This document shows positions 34,681 through 46,232 of a stretch of DNA of 63,857 nt, piece after piece. The notes under the pieces were generated by a model. It did no database searches. It was not told the origin of the DNA and saw nothing but the letters and a program-made list of their open reading frames with translations. Made by a program: the position numbers and the translations under genes. Source of the stretch: Hydnum rufescens UP504 (taxonomy: Eukaryota > Basidiomycota > Agaricomycetes > Cantharellales > Hydnaceae); contig MU129053.1 in NCBI GenBank assembly GCA_014904985.1, positions 9,344 to 73,200 of the forward strand, in the 5' to 3' direction. Position 1 is the first letter of the stretch. Each line of letters starts with the position of its first letter.

Positions 34681-37600
34681 GATCCTCTTTCTGGGTGGCT
34701 ATTTGCATCTATCCTGATGGCAGTTTCTTCTGACATGGAGGCTTGGTTTGATTTTACTTTTACTTTCAACTTTACTTTCAAAGCCACTTTAATTCTAATC
34801 ATGCTGAGTCCATCCTGGGCCCATCCATTCTTTTGCTCAAACTTCATTTTGACCTTTCATTCCTCAACTAAAGTTTAATCTTATCCTAAAATTTTCAAAT
34901 GTTTTTCCCAACACCCCTTCTATCCCAATTGCTTAGATAGTCCAATATTTGTGACTTGCTAGCTTTGTGGGGACATCAATCAATCAGCCACTCACTGCTT
35001 ACATGGCAATTGCAATTGCACCTGTGGGACTTCCCAGTTCCCCAAAGAGAACTTTTCCCACTACAACAGTGATAATTGGCCCAAGCCAGTCCCCCCCTAT
35101 ATTCTTTGCCCATTCTAGCCCCAAGAACTCCTGCAGCAGAGAGAGATGTTGGGTGCCAGCCAAACTGAGGACAATTCCCCCAAGCATTGGCTCAGACAAT
35201 CCCCAATCTCTTGCCCAGCCTACCTTCTCATCAATCCACTCTCAGGATCATGCATTTCCTCCAGACTCAAATAGATCCAGCAAGCTCTACTTCTACTTGT
35301 TGGAGCAATGAGCCAAGGGCAACCCCTCCAGCCATTAGCCAACCCACCTCTTGGATCTTGCACCCAGGGTTGGCCTCCAACTTTTTACTCTCAACCTCTC
35401 CAGCACCTCCAGCACCACCAGTGCTGGGACAGATTCTCTCTTTTATCCCATTTGCATATGCTCTCAAGCCCTCCAGTAAATACTACCAAAGCTAGGCTTA
35501 GGCTCACCTAAAATACTGAGGATCTTCTCTGTGTATATTCTTCCTATTGCACTTCTCTATTCACCTGAGTGCCTGAGGCTCTCCAATCTACAAAATTCAC
35601 CCCACCCACTTAGTAACTGGGGGGAAATCTCACTTGAATACCACTGCCCTTGCCACTGCCAGCCCAAGCAATGTTTTCTTGCAGAGGTCTAGGGCTGGCT
35701 TTATTTTGACTTTTTCATTGCAGACTTTCAAAGTGCCAAAGAATAGCAACCTTTGGTACAAAGCAGAGTTGACTAGAGCCACAGACAGTCAGAAATCACA
35801 AGGATTATTGCAACTTTTTAATATCCTCCCTCAGCTCCTCCAGTGGCCCACAGTAGCTATCACTTTCCCAGTCATACTCCTCCATCACCCTCCAAACAGA
35901 CTCATGGGAAAATGAGTTATTGTGACCCTCTCTCCCAACTGACTGTGACCCAAAACTGAATAACATATCTCTCCACCCCTGAGAGACATGATGGTCCTGT
36001 CTCTAAGAATAAAATCTCCTTCAGTGAGTGAAACACCAAGTAAGCTTTGTGAGGTGCCTGCACAGCCACCAAGGGGGTCCAATCAAATCAAGGGCCTCTG
36101 GTGTCATAGTGGTGCCCCATGGCCCTGTTCCAGGCAAAGCTTTGTCCTGGGAATACACAACATTCCATCTTCTTAGACCAGGGAAAAGTTAATAGCTTTT
36201 GATATAGATGACAGTGGCTGGAGTAACTGTGTGGAGAGAGCATTTCAAAGATGGTGTTAACTCACTCATTGGGGTCATCAAGGCTGTAGATGAGATCTGA
36301 AGTGTCTTTGAACATTGAGCTAGACTGGCCAACAAAATTGCAAGAAGGCTCTATGTCTTCTTTCTGCACAAAAGCCATAGCTCAAAGAGGAGCTTAATAA
36401 ATCATATTTTATCCAAGACATGCCTTATTTCACCCAATGGCATGCCAGCCAGGGTTGATAATGTGGCATCCTTGGTGCTCATTGCCTGGCTTTTTCACAT
36501 ATGAATGAGTTGGGTTCACTCTGGTGGCATTGTCTGAGGAGCTATTCTTCTTTGACAGCTTGTGCTTGTCTGCAAACTTGGATATTGCAGCCAAGTTGCA
36601 TCTCTGAACAGAGACTTGTTCAGTTTTCCAAAAAGAAAGGAAAAGAAGACAAGGAAATAATAATCTTAATAATTAAGGCCCACCATGCTCTCAGACCCAA
36701 GAAACTGAGGCAACACTACATAGACCACTCTCTTGCATTCACTGCAGAGATGCATGGCAGGCCAATTGCCATCAACAAGTGCATAGCCTTCTTTTAAGAG
36801 ATTCTCCATTGGCCCCAGGAGGACCTCTGGTGTTGTCTTCTGCTTTGGAGAATCAGCAATGTCTTGGAAATTGAATGTGGTCTTGTCTGCTCCAAGAATG
36901 GTAAATGCACCTGGGAAAGTAAAAATACCAATAGAATGCACTGATGGGCACTGTTGGATGCTTCAGCCAAGCAGTGTCTTGGTTGTCTTTTTATGTCCCT
37001 TGATCATTGTTTTCTGGCCCTATCAAATTGGCACTGGTGAGTAAATTTGACACCCTCAGGGGTCAGGGGGCACTTGCCGCTCAGAGCACTTCACTGGATC
37101 ATGCTCATGCTGTTGCTGCTCCCTCTTCCTCCTGTTGCTTGCTTGGCTCCTTGACTCTTCTTACTGCTGTGATCAATCAAACCCAGCTCCCTGATCCATA
37201 AGAAATTGGCAACTTGCTCCCACACAAGGTCCTTGCCTGGGTGCATCTTTGTCCTCCTTTCCATCATCAGATCCACGATAAATGCTTAGGTCTGCTGCAT
37301 TTTCTTTGTCATCATCATCATTGAGCTCACCTGAGGCCTGATCTTGCTTGATCACAATGGATACTGCCACCCTGCATGGTGCTTCAGGTGCAGTTTGCTG
37401 AAATCCCAAGGACTACTCACAACTGAAGACTGTTTATTATCTCATTGCTCAGAGACAGATCATCATTCCATCCTTCAGGAAAATCATCAATGCTATTGGC
37501 CATTGAGATTATCTTGGGGTGAGAAGGTTGGCTTGTTGGATGCAACTGGCCAGATGCAACTGGCCAGACACAGCCCCATCTTTTTGCACACACTTCAAAA

Positions 37601-37864
37601 GAAAAATTTGGCAATCATCACAGCAAGCTATGCTCAAACCCAAGTCTTGTGCAGTTGAGTCAGCCTCCTGAATCACACATGAGACTCACCTTTCTCCAAA
37701 TGAAGCCTAGGTGCCCTGCCACAGAGTCTGCCTCCAGAATTGCTGGGGTGCTGTTCATTTTGGGGCAAGGGCATGAGTAATTAGCACAGGTGACTGAGCA
37801 GCCCTGCGTTTCTTTTGAAGGAGTGTGGCAGTGCAGGGAAAAAACAGGCAGCCCTTGTGGCAGA
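34681..37864. other. CpG-depleted DNA, no call
   Basis: Scattered open frames of 60-115 codons without recognisable domains. Runs of short pyrimidine-rich blocks. I see no LTR, inverted end or RNA gene that I can support. Confidence 0.3.
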
Positions 37865-38466
37865 AGCAGCAATCATGCTCACCCACAGTGGGTCTGCTGC
37901 TATCCAAGGTGAGTGTGAACCCCTCAAAGGTGAGTGCAAACCCCCCTTGAAGACATTCATGCAAAAAGAGCCACTCTGCTGCTCTTTTGCATGCCTTTGA
38001 AAATTTTTCTAACTTCCCCCCCCCTGCTCTATCTAGGTCATAAAATATGGTGCAAAAAACCCCCTCAAGAATCCACACCCATGAGCCTGAATTGCTGAAT
38101 AGTGGCCTGAGCACAAATATGTGCCCAAAAACCCACTCAACATGACTGCTGCAGCAGTGAGCAGCATGCCCCCAATGCTGGGGGCCATGGTGAATTAAGG
38201 CAAGCAATCCCCCCTCCCTGAATCAATGCATTCACATTTTTAATTAACACACTCCACCCTACAGTCTGGGCTGTGACCCATGCATGTGTGTATGTGCCTG
38301 AGAACCCACACCAAAGGACACAGTGCTGCACTCCACTGAGGCAGCAGCTCAGTAACATATCAAGTAAGCATGGATCTATGACTCTGTGCACCCAAAAAGA
38401 GCAGCTTGCACTCTTTTTGGCCTTTTTTGATTCATTAACTCATGCCACTTCTTTCCATTGCTGTAG
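37865..38466 (+). repeat. Hairpin/intron repeat module, locus 3
   Basis: The first palindrome (AGCAGCAATCATGC to GTGGGTCTGCTGCT, 37865-37901) is followed by AAGGTGAGTG and an intron-like segment 37909-38036. That segment has the hairpin GCAAAAAGAG..CTCTTTTGC (37961-37990), CTAAC at 38009 and ATCTAG. The second palindrome (CATGCCCCCA..TGGGGGCCATG, 38164-38189) precedes an AAGGCAAGC GC-type donor and a 65-bp segment to 38264 without a hairpin. A third intron-like segment runs 38364-38466 with the hairpin CCAAAAAGAGCAGC..CTTTTTGG (38392-38420) and ends CTGTAG. The sequence AGCAG..AATGCTGGGG is shared with locus 2. Confidence 0.55.
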
Positions 38467-40092
38467 ATGCTGCCCCAAGGTCCTTGGTGCAGTGTTATGA
38501 TGTGAAGCTTGCATGAATTGTGTAAGCAGGAATCTCCTAAGATATTGTGCCACAGTCCAATATTATTGAATTGAGGATGAAAGGAGAGGGCTATGGAGTC
38601 AATCCAATGGTTGAGGTTCAATTGAAGGAAAGTTTTTGAGGTTGAGAGATTGTCTTGCTAGGGTGGGCTTGCTCTAACAATGAACAAGTGGAAGGTTTAG
38701 CTTAGGAATCACACTGATGATTCTCCTCTTGAGGGTCTATCCAAAGCATGATCAGTGTAAAATGTAGATTGGAAGTCACCTTAGCACTAGCAGCCATCCT
38801 ACAAGACTTCAAAGCCTGAGGGGGAGGGGGAAATCAATCAAAATTCACATCCCCTGCACTTAATATACATCCCAGAATAATTCCATGGTAACCAGCAGAA
38901 AGGTGGGGTTAAGGAATCAAGTTAAAATCTTAAAAACTGAAGGAGATATTCAAATATCAACTCAGAATAGGGGAATATGGCTTAACCAAGTTATTCCTCC
39001 TTCCCTACTAAACAGAATCCCTTGGGGAATGGTATAACTGGTCACCCTAGACATACCCTCTATTGGATATAGGGCACAGGAATAATAATTGCCTTTAGTA
39101 ATCAGAAAAGTGGAGATAAAGATGAAGTGAGACATGGGGAGACTAAATCACAGAAGACCTATTTTTAATCCATTTGTTTTTCCCTTGATACCATTCGATG
39201 TGGATTTTCAGTATGTTTCCAGGAGTGGTCATCTCTAATGAATCAGATTTAAACTGATGGAGAAATTCACAAAACACTAAAGGAAAATGTGAGACTTGCA
39301 ATAAAATTGACTTGGAGAATGTAGTTCATGTCCAATAGACATTAATTTGGTATTGTTAGAAAGGGCTGAATCATAGCTTTCTGGGAGACATTGTGCTGAG
39401 TTGATCCGATTGAAACTGAGGGAGATATTCTGCTTTTACTCCTTGAGAGCACCACATTAGCCCCTATTTGTCATGTGACCAGTCCGCGAGTTGGATGCAA
39501 TGGCTTAGGTGATCTTGTTTACATAATTCAGACTTGTTTACCACCTTTGAGGCAATGGACAGTGCACAATGCTTTGAGTATCAAACAAACAGGGCAAGTT
39601 GAATTGCCTTAGCCACAATTGGCTTGCCTTGAAGTAACTACAATTTGAGGTGGTCTGTCATGTCCAATTATTTATCCAACCTTCTCACACTCCTAGAGCT
39701 ACCAGCATCCCCCAGCTCAGGTGACACATTTACCCCCTTCTTAAACTGTTCTCTCTTGGGTGATTGTGAGGCCTCACACCATACTTCCAAAAAGCTTGGC
39801 CAAATTCTCTTGGGAGATCCACACACACCTTGCATTGCATCCACCCTTAAGATGCCTGTCAGCATCTCTTTGCAAGATGCCAATTCATTTGGTGGTTTGT
39901 CTGTAATTTTCAACTCTGCCATTCCTTCCAAAATAGTTCATAGCACTGACCACAAGGGATAAAGGCAAGGCTCTCAACAATGATGATCTGGTTCTCCCAT
40001 CTGTGGCTATTAATCCTGCAATCCACCAAGTTCTTGATATCCTTCCCAATGAAACTCTGATGTTTATTTATTTATTCAAAAATTCAATTAAA
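38467..40092. other. CpG-depleted DNA, no call
   Basis: No gene is supported. Three loose copies of AAACTGAAGGAGATATTC (about 38935, 39254 and 39413) hint at an internal repeat of about 160-320 bp. A 105-aa frame at 39645-39962 has no known domain. Confidence 0.3.
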
Positions 40093-40318
40093 AAAAAAAT
40101 ACCACACCCACCCTAGGTGGGTGTGGTACCATCCATAGATCTCAAAAAGTACTGAGTTGCACCACACACCTGCCCTAGTGGGTGTGTGGTACCATCTGTA
40201 TAAATCAAAAAAAAGGTACCTAGTAGTACCACACACCTGTGAGGGTGGGTGTGTGGTATGTCCATACAAATCAAAAAAAAAAAAAACACACTACTTGGTA
40301 CCACCACATAGGTAAAAT
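40093..40318 (-). repeat. Hairpin repeat, locus 4, short-period array
   Basis: Three close copies and one partial copy of the palindrome ACCACACACC..GGTGTGTGGT, at about 40101-40131, 40162-40192, 40228-40258 and 40300-40315. They are separated by A-rich spacers (CAAAAAAAAGGTACC) at about 60-75-bp intervals. The same palindrome and A-rich spacer form the right part of locus 5 at 45150-45235, but the intron-like segment is missing here. Confidence 0.6.
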
Positions 40319-40744
40319 TAGGAGGTCACCAGGAGGAGAAAAGAGGATGGTGGGTCAAGGGTCAAGGTAGGTCTGTGCAGGTATCAGATATCAAAGATAT
40401 AAAATATGTATATTCTACATTATTATATTTTAAAAAAACACAATAAAAGAGTGGGTATATGTCAAAAAAGTAATATACTTATATATTCTCAACATAGATT
40501 TCAATTAAGGTCCATCATAGAAGGATAAGAAATACATTATGGATCCTCCTTTTTACCTCTTCTTTCCTGGGTTGACCTCTTCTTTTTTGTTTATTGCCCT
40601 CCTACCATTGTAGAGGAGATAATGGTCATTGTCTACTTTGTACCCTTTGTTGGAGGCTGTCTTGTTAATCTTTTGAGGTCAACAGACCTTGCCTATTTAT
40701 TTCTAAGATAGGTTATATAATTAATGTAAGTATTCTTAATAATA
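40319..40744. other. AT-rich spacer, no call
   Basis: AT-rich sequence before the Harbinger element; no gene or RNA structure is seen. Confidence 0.35.
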
Positions 40745-40956
40745 GGTCATTCACGATGGAGCAAAACATGCAAAAACATGGCAAAAATGTAGTAAAAACT
40801 GGGTTAAAAACCCCTTGAAAACAGCCTCATAATGGCCAAAAACACTATTGGAGAATATACGGAAAATCCTGTTTTTGAGAGTGTTTTTGAGACTGCACTG
40901 TGAAATCACCTGCCATCTCACTTGTAGCTGTTTTTGCCTTCCTCTACTGTGCTCAC

Positions 40957-42609
40957 ATGCCGACCATCTCATGTAAGGCTCGTCTCCTCCATGAGACCCT
41001 CCAGTGGGCTGTGGCTGTGTCGTATTCCCTCCACTGCCAGCATGTGCAGGACAGCACCGATCACCTTGAAGATCTGGAGTGGGAGTCCTGCTTTGCCTCC
41101 TTTGATCATCTTGAAGATGACTCATCACAGGCCTCGTCTGCATCATCCACTTCTGAATCATCCACCTCCAACTCTAGTCTGTCCCTCTCGGATTCTTCAT
41201 CCCTTTCAGCCTCTACCTCTGACTCCGACTCTAGCAATATCAATGGCCCTGTTTGTGATGTGGAGACTCAAATCCAAGAAACCCTACTTGAGCTGGATCT
41301 TACCTTCAGCAATCACAATGATGAGGATGAGGATATCTGCTGCCTCCTTTCCCTTGCTGATGAGTTCATGACTCTGCTTCAGGGAACCGGGTTATCTATC
41401 CAAACAGTGTACCCAAAGCCTCGCAGTTACACTTGGTATTAGTCCTCTACATGGGCAATGATCTCAACCGGTTCCGACTCAACCTTCATGTTTTGCCATC
41501 CACCTTTGATGCTATAGTCACTCAGATAGAGCATCATCCTGTCTTTCACAATAACTCTTGCAACCCACAGTTCCCTGTCCCTTGGCAACTCGCTATTGCT
41601 CTGTATCAATTTGGGCACTTTGGCAATGCCGCGGCAGTTCAGTCCGTTGCCCAATGGGCTGGAGTTTCAGAGGGACTCGTTGTCAAATGCACCTGCTGTG
41701 TCATGATCAGCATTCTCGCTATGCATGATGATGTAATATGCTGGCCATCCACTGATGAGAAGGAGGCTGCTAAGTGTTGGGTAGAGTCTGAATCGTGTGC
41801 AAGATGGTGGAATGGGTATTGTTTTGTCGATGGCACGCTCATTCCGCTGTCACAAAAGCCAGGGTTCCACGGCAATGCATATTTTGATCGCAAGTTGAAC
41901 TACTCACTCAATCTGCAGGTATGCAAACTGATACATGCCACATATGTATAGTACTCATTTCCCTACATCTTTGTGGCAGCTCATCAGCCTCCCCAATCTT
42001 AGGATTATTGATTATGTCATTGGCCACACTGGCAGCGCCCATGACTCAACCTGTTTTCAAGACTCTCATATTTCAAAGGAACACGAGAGCCTCTTTTCCC
42101 CAGGGGAGTGGATATGGGCAGATTCGGCTTATCCAGTAACAACTTGGTGTGTCCCCCCTTACCAGAAACCTTATCGTGAGATACCTCAGAATCAACGGTT
42201 TAACACTCTGCTCGCACATGTAGGCACTCATCAGAGTCCTGCTTATATAGTATACTGATGAGTGTGCCTATAGATCTGAATAAAGTCAGAACACACAGTG
42301 GGCTACCTGAAAAGTCAGTTTGCATCACTTCGAGGCCTTAGACAGCAAATTGACAACCCTCGAGACCATGAGCTCACTGTCATGTGGATTCGGACTTGTA
42401 TTGTCCTTCACACCCTCATCGGACAGATCGAAGATGGCATGGAAGACATCACATTCTTGGAGCCAGAGGGTGATGAGGCCCAAGACTTCACACTGACCAA
42501 CGATCCCCTTCCCCCAGGTGGATTTGATGATCTTGCAAATGAAACTGTGGGATGGACTTTCCAGCGATGGCTCCAAGACCATGCCATACAGGAAGGATGG
42601 ATTTGGTAG
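40957..42609 (+). pseudogene. Harbinger transposase (DDE_Tnp_4), nearly intact
   Basis: After a Ser/Asp-rich N-terminus come the helix block VPWQLAIALYQFGHFGNAAAVQSVAQWAGVS cut here into its parts, then the catalytic stretch FVDGTLIPLSQKPGFHG (first Asp), VIGHTGSAHDSTCF (second Asp) and SEHTVGYLK (Glu). Introns are 41919-41979 and 42220-42273, both GT-AG. Two defects are visible: a frame change near 41440 and a TGA at 42276-42278, where relatives have Arg before the SEH block. The second intron is itself a hairpin (AGGCACTCATCAG..CTGATGAGTGTGCCT). The enzyme would bind the terminal repeats and cut and paste the element. Confidence 0.75.
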
Positions 42610-42652
42610 ACTATATGTGTACTCCATATGTAACGAACATGATTCACTGTGC

Positions 42653-44426
42653 TTACATATGAGCCCCCTCAGCACCAAACTGAGCATGAAGTTCTGATGT
42701 ATAGTCCATACCGTAATCCATATCCCCCAAAGTGCCCATACGCTCGCTACTATCTGGCACCCCACCTTGACTGTACTCACCAGGCCCACTGCTGCTGAAG
42801 GAACCAGATTCTGTGAAAGGAGAAGAGGCACCCAAGGCTAACATGTGAGGGTGAAAAACTGGCAAGAGTGGTGGTCCCAATGTGGATGCGGAACCTAGGT
42901 GATCCATCTGGGGGGTGTACGAAGGACCCGCAGGAGCTGATTGGCAAGCCTGGGCAAGCTGGAGCTGTAATTTCATTTGCTCAATCTCGAGATGCTTCAT
43001 TTCAAGATCATGCTGGCGTTTCTCACAATTCTCCATCAGGCGATGTTCCTCGGCAGCCCCCTCATAATGATGCTTGCGTTTGGTGGCTCTTCCATCAAGG
43101 AGTAGAACCTTTTCTGCATGTGAGGTCTCCAACCAGCGATGAGCAAGTGCGGCTTCTTCGGAGCATGCTGCTGCAAGAACTGCAGCAGGATCTTTGCATG
43201 TCATCAAAGGTGGTTTTGCAGAAGATCCCTTTGCAATTTTCTGTTTATTGATGTCCCAGCCTCGGAAGTCTTTCAACAAGTCCAGTGAATTCTCAGGTTT
43301 GGTCTTGGTAGAAATTGGCATACGCATGGGATGAATATCGAAGTCGAGAGATGGTGATGCCAGTGATGGTGAATATAGTATGCTGATATTCTTTGACTTG
43401 TGTGTAGGAGATGACTGCATATGTCAGCAACCAGGATGATTAGCCTTGTGTGAAGACGGAACTGGATTCCCATACCATTTCAGAGAAATTTTGTGTCAAT
43501 TTCTCCACTGAATCACCCTCATCATCAGATGTGTCAACAGAGACACTGGCTTTTTCTGGACTTGGAACAGTTCGACAGAGTCTGATGTCTTCAGTTTCAG
43601 TTTTCTTAGTGTCCGACACCTCGAATAGCTCTTGGGCTCGACTGCTATGATCCTGGCCTGGTACTGAGTTCGTAACGGCAATTGGATTATAATTTGGCAT
43701 CTCTTGCCACCAGCCATGTAGAGTCTCAAAGAGGGGCCACTTGGCCACAATCTGGTCTGTGAGCAGTGTCACTCTTAGACTCTCAATCATGTGTTTCAAG
43801 ATATACACACCGTAATAATTTTTTATTTCACTATCCTCGCCCATCTCCTCAGCAAGAAGCCCTCTGCCAGTATCCTTGAGCTTCACAACTTCCATCTTGT
43901 ATCTTGAGTGCCAACTGGAGAATAAATGTGAATTTTGTTAATAGAGACATGATAAAACTGAAGTCGTACTTGTTGATCTGGCCAGCAAGGGATGTAGCAT
44001 AGCGAACTTTCCCATTCTCATAGTCCTCTTTCACAGCCTGATCTTCATCATTACCAAAAATGATTTCGCACAGAGCTGCATACATCTGTGACTTCTGCAT
44101 TTTGCCTGTCTATTGCAGTACTCCCTCAGTGTATTGTAAGGCAATAGAAATGATATCCTTACAATTTTGGACCTATTCTCCTCCTTTGCCTTTTCCGTGC
44201 TGTCTGAGAAGAGGGCAGCACGAAACTCTACATTGTCCATGAGGTGTGTTATGAGGCGACCCCACCATCGTGGGTTTTTGCTCCATGGGATGTCCCTATT
44301 TTCCTTTGGTTTTGGCACCCGCTTACCCTTTTGGGCAAGAAGAGGTCCCGGGGGTGGAGTGAGGGGAGCAGTCTCAGTGTTGGCGGGTAGAGGAGGGAGA
44401 GACTCAGCATGTTTCCTATGAGGCAT
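42653..44426 (-). CDS. Harbinger partner protein, NAM-associated/Myb-like type
   Basis: The pieces in order are a Pro-rich basic N-terminus (PPLPANTE..KGKRVPKPKENRD), a trihelix-like WWGRLITHLMDNVEFRAALFSDST block, QMYAALCEIIFGND, WPLFETLHGWWQEMPNYNPIAV (the FxxxLHGFW hallmark of these partners), an acidic/Ser region, and a Gln/Glu-rich coiled coil (RQHDLEMKHLEIEQMKLQLQ) near the end. In Harbinger elements this protein binds DNA and carries the transposase to the nucleus. Introns are inferred near 44110-44160 and 43905-43980. The join between 43440 and 43420 is unclear (a stop and a possible GC donor), so it may be broken. Confidence 0.6.
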
Positions 44427-44640
44427 ATGGTTGGTTGTAGGCTTAGAGATATGTTTTGGTCCTGTTTTTGGGTTTTCAACTCAGGTGGCAAAAACACAGA
44501 TTTCTCTCAAAACAGGTCCACAGGTGACTCTCAAAAATGTTGTTTTGGTACCTGTTTTGGTACCTATTTTTGTACATGTTATGGACTCATTTTTTCACTG
44601 TGAAAGACCCTAATATATGACCTCTTTACAGTCTTATATA

Positions 44641-44712
44641 AAGCTCATAACTTAATGGTTAGAATGTTTTCTTGATGAGAAAATTGTTAGTGGTTCAAGT
44701 CCACTTGAGCTT
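44641..44712 (+). tRNA. tRNA-Ile(GAT)-like cloverleaf, probably a relic
   Basis: 72 bases fold as a tRNA. The acceptor stem is AAGCTCA/TGAGCTT (7 of 7). The anticodon stem is TTTTC/GAAAA around the loop TTGATGA, with anticodon GAT. The T stem is AGTGG/CCACT around TTCAAGT. The D stem is weak (ACTT against GAAT). It sits 30 bp beyond the Harbinger element in CpG-poor DNA. The AT-rich stems resemble a mitochondrial tRNA, so a nuclear copy of mitochondrial DNA or a tRNA-derived SINE head is more likely than a working gene. Confidence 0.45.
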
Positions 44713-45059
44713 AACCTTGAGGTCAGCCAATGATGAGGATTCCTGTCCTAACCAATAACAAGAGTGGCCAGGTTAATTAACCCTCCCCTCCTACCATTGG
44801 AGAGTAGAGGAGAGAGGTCAAAATTTGGTTGCCTCACCTATTTCATTCATTTTCTGAGGTTTGTTGAGGGTGGTCAGCAGGAGGACAATATATCTCATAA
44901 GAGAGAGGCCCTGATGGCTCTAGAGATAAGGACAAGGAAGTAGTAGAAGTAGCTGCAGTGCCTTCCATCCTACTACCACACTATGTTTGAGGGAGGGGAG
45001 AAGTTGGTGGGAGAATGATGTAGCCTGAGTGTACTATATTAGATACAGTTTTTTGGGGG

Positions 45060-45760
45060 CCTCTTATGCTGAACTCTCCTATTTATAGGGTGGTTGGGCA
45101 TCCAGCATTGCCACAGGATGTAGTTTTGCTGAGTAACTGCTTGGGCAGATGTGTGGTGCCATCCATTGAAATTCAAAAAAAAAAAAAGTCCTTAGTTGCA
45201 CCACACACCTGCCCTAGCAGGTGTGTGGTATGGGGGGCTGGGCTTGGTGATTCACTGGTGGGTGGGTCATTTGCATGAGTTGCAGGTTGCCATTGCAGTC
45301 CATTGTCATTTCAGGAGCTCCAGTTTGGAGTCTATAATAACACCATACATTAGTAAAAAAAAATTTGTGGCAACACAAAAGGAGCAGCTTGCACTGCTGT
45401 ACATACAGAAATAAAATAAAAAAGATACCTTGTAGTATCACACATCCACTTCAGTGGGTGTGGTACTTGTTTTCTACCATGGTCATGTGTTGTCCTCAGT
45501 TGTGCATATGGGGCCTGTTCATCATTTGGGTGGGTGGTTTGCTTGGCAGGTGGGCTGCTGTTCTCACATGTTTGTTCAGCAGGGTCATGGGTTCAGATGA
45601 AAAGCTAGGGTAACAAACAATGGATTAGTAAAAAAAGGGAGGGGAAAGGAAGCCACACAAAAGGAGCAGTGTATGCTGCTCCCTTTGCACAATTGTACTT
45701 ACCTTGAAATTGCTACACACCTGCTGAAGTGGGTGTGTGGCTCATCTGGGGTCCCTGCAG
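45060..45760 (-). repeat. Hairpin/intron repeat module, locus 5 (CpG-depleted)
   Basis: Read on the minus strand. A palindrome (CACACACCCACTTCAGCAGGTGTGTAG, 45715-45742) is followed by TTTCAAGGTAAGTA and a 97-bp intron-like segment 45701-45605. That segment has the hairpin CAAAGGGAGCAGC..GCTCCTTTTG, ACTAATCC and CCCTAG. After an exon-like stretch comes a second palindrome (45432-45465) with CAAGGTATCT and another 97-bp segment 45428-45332, with hairpin, ACTAATG and TATAG. A third palindrome lies at 45203-45233 and a poly-A-rich tail unit follows. The order and spacing match the CpG-rich array at 4460-6105. Confidence 0.65.
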
Positions 45761-46232
45761 TCTTGTGTCATGCATTACCATTCTCAGGTTTCATCTGGTG
45801 GATGTTCCTGGGTGGGTTATGTTTGTCCCTCACCTTGGTCAGCCACTTGGACTGATCTCAAAAGGCATGTCAAAGCACATCATATTAAATGTTTATGAGA
45901 CATCAAAATCCTTTGATATCAAATAATTTCAAGAGGGTGACTTTGGGACTCTCAAACAAAGGTTTTTGATATCAAATGGTCTCAAAAGTGTGACCTATAT
46001 CCAAATATTAACAATGTACAATTATCCACAATTATTTTTAATTACATAATGTCCAAAAGCGGAAATTACATCAATGTACTTGGCCATTCCCATTTATGGT
46101 ACCAGATATTGCTTCCAGAATATTTTCATATTAATAATTACCTCATCATCAGGCCTGGAATCAAATAACAATTATCAGTGGAAGCAGATGGACATATTTA
46201 GCTATTGGGATGGGTGCATTACACCATGAGAC
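45761..46232. other. CpG-depleted spacer, no call
   Basis: Two close repeats of TTTGATATCAAA (about 45911 and 45967) with similar context. No gene is seen. Confidence 0.3.

Larger units (their letters stand above)
40745..44610 (+). mobile_element. PIF/Harbinger DNA transposon with two convergent genes
   Basis: Ends GGTCATTCAC (40745) and GTGAAAGACCC (to 44610) are inverted. TAATA flanks both sides (40740-40744 and 44611-44615), which contains the 3-bp duplication expected for the superfamily. Inside are a DDE_Tnp_4 transposase (+) and a NAM-like partner gene (-), meeting tail to tail at about 42610-42653. CpG content is higher than in the flanks, so this element is younger than its surroundings. 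Confidence 0.8.
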
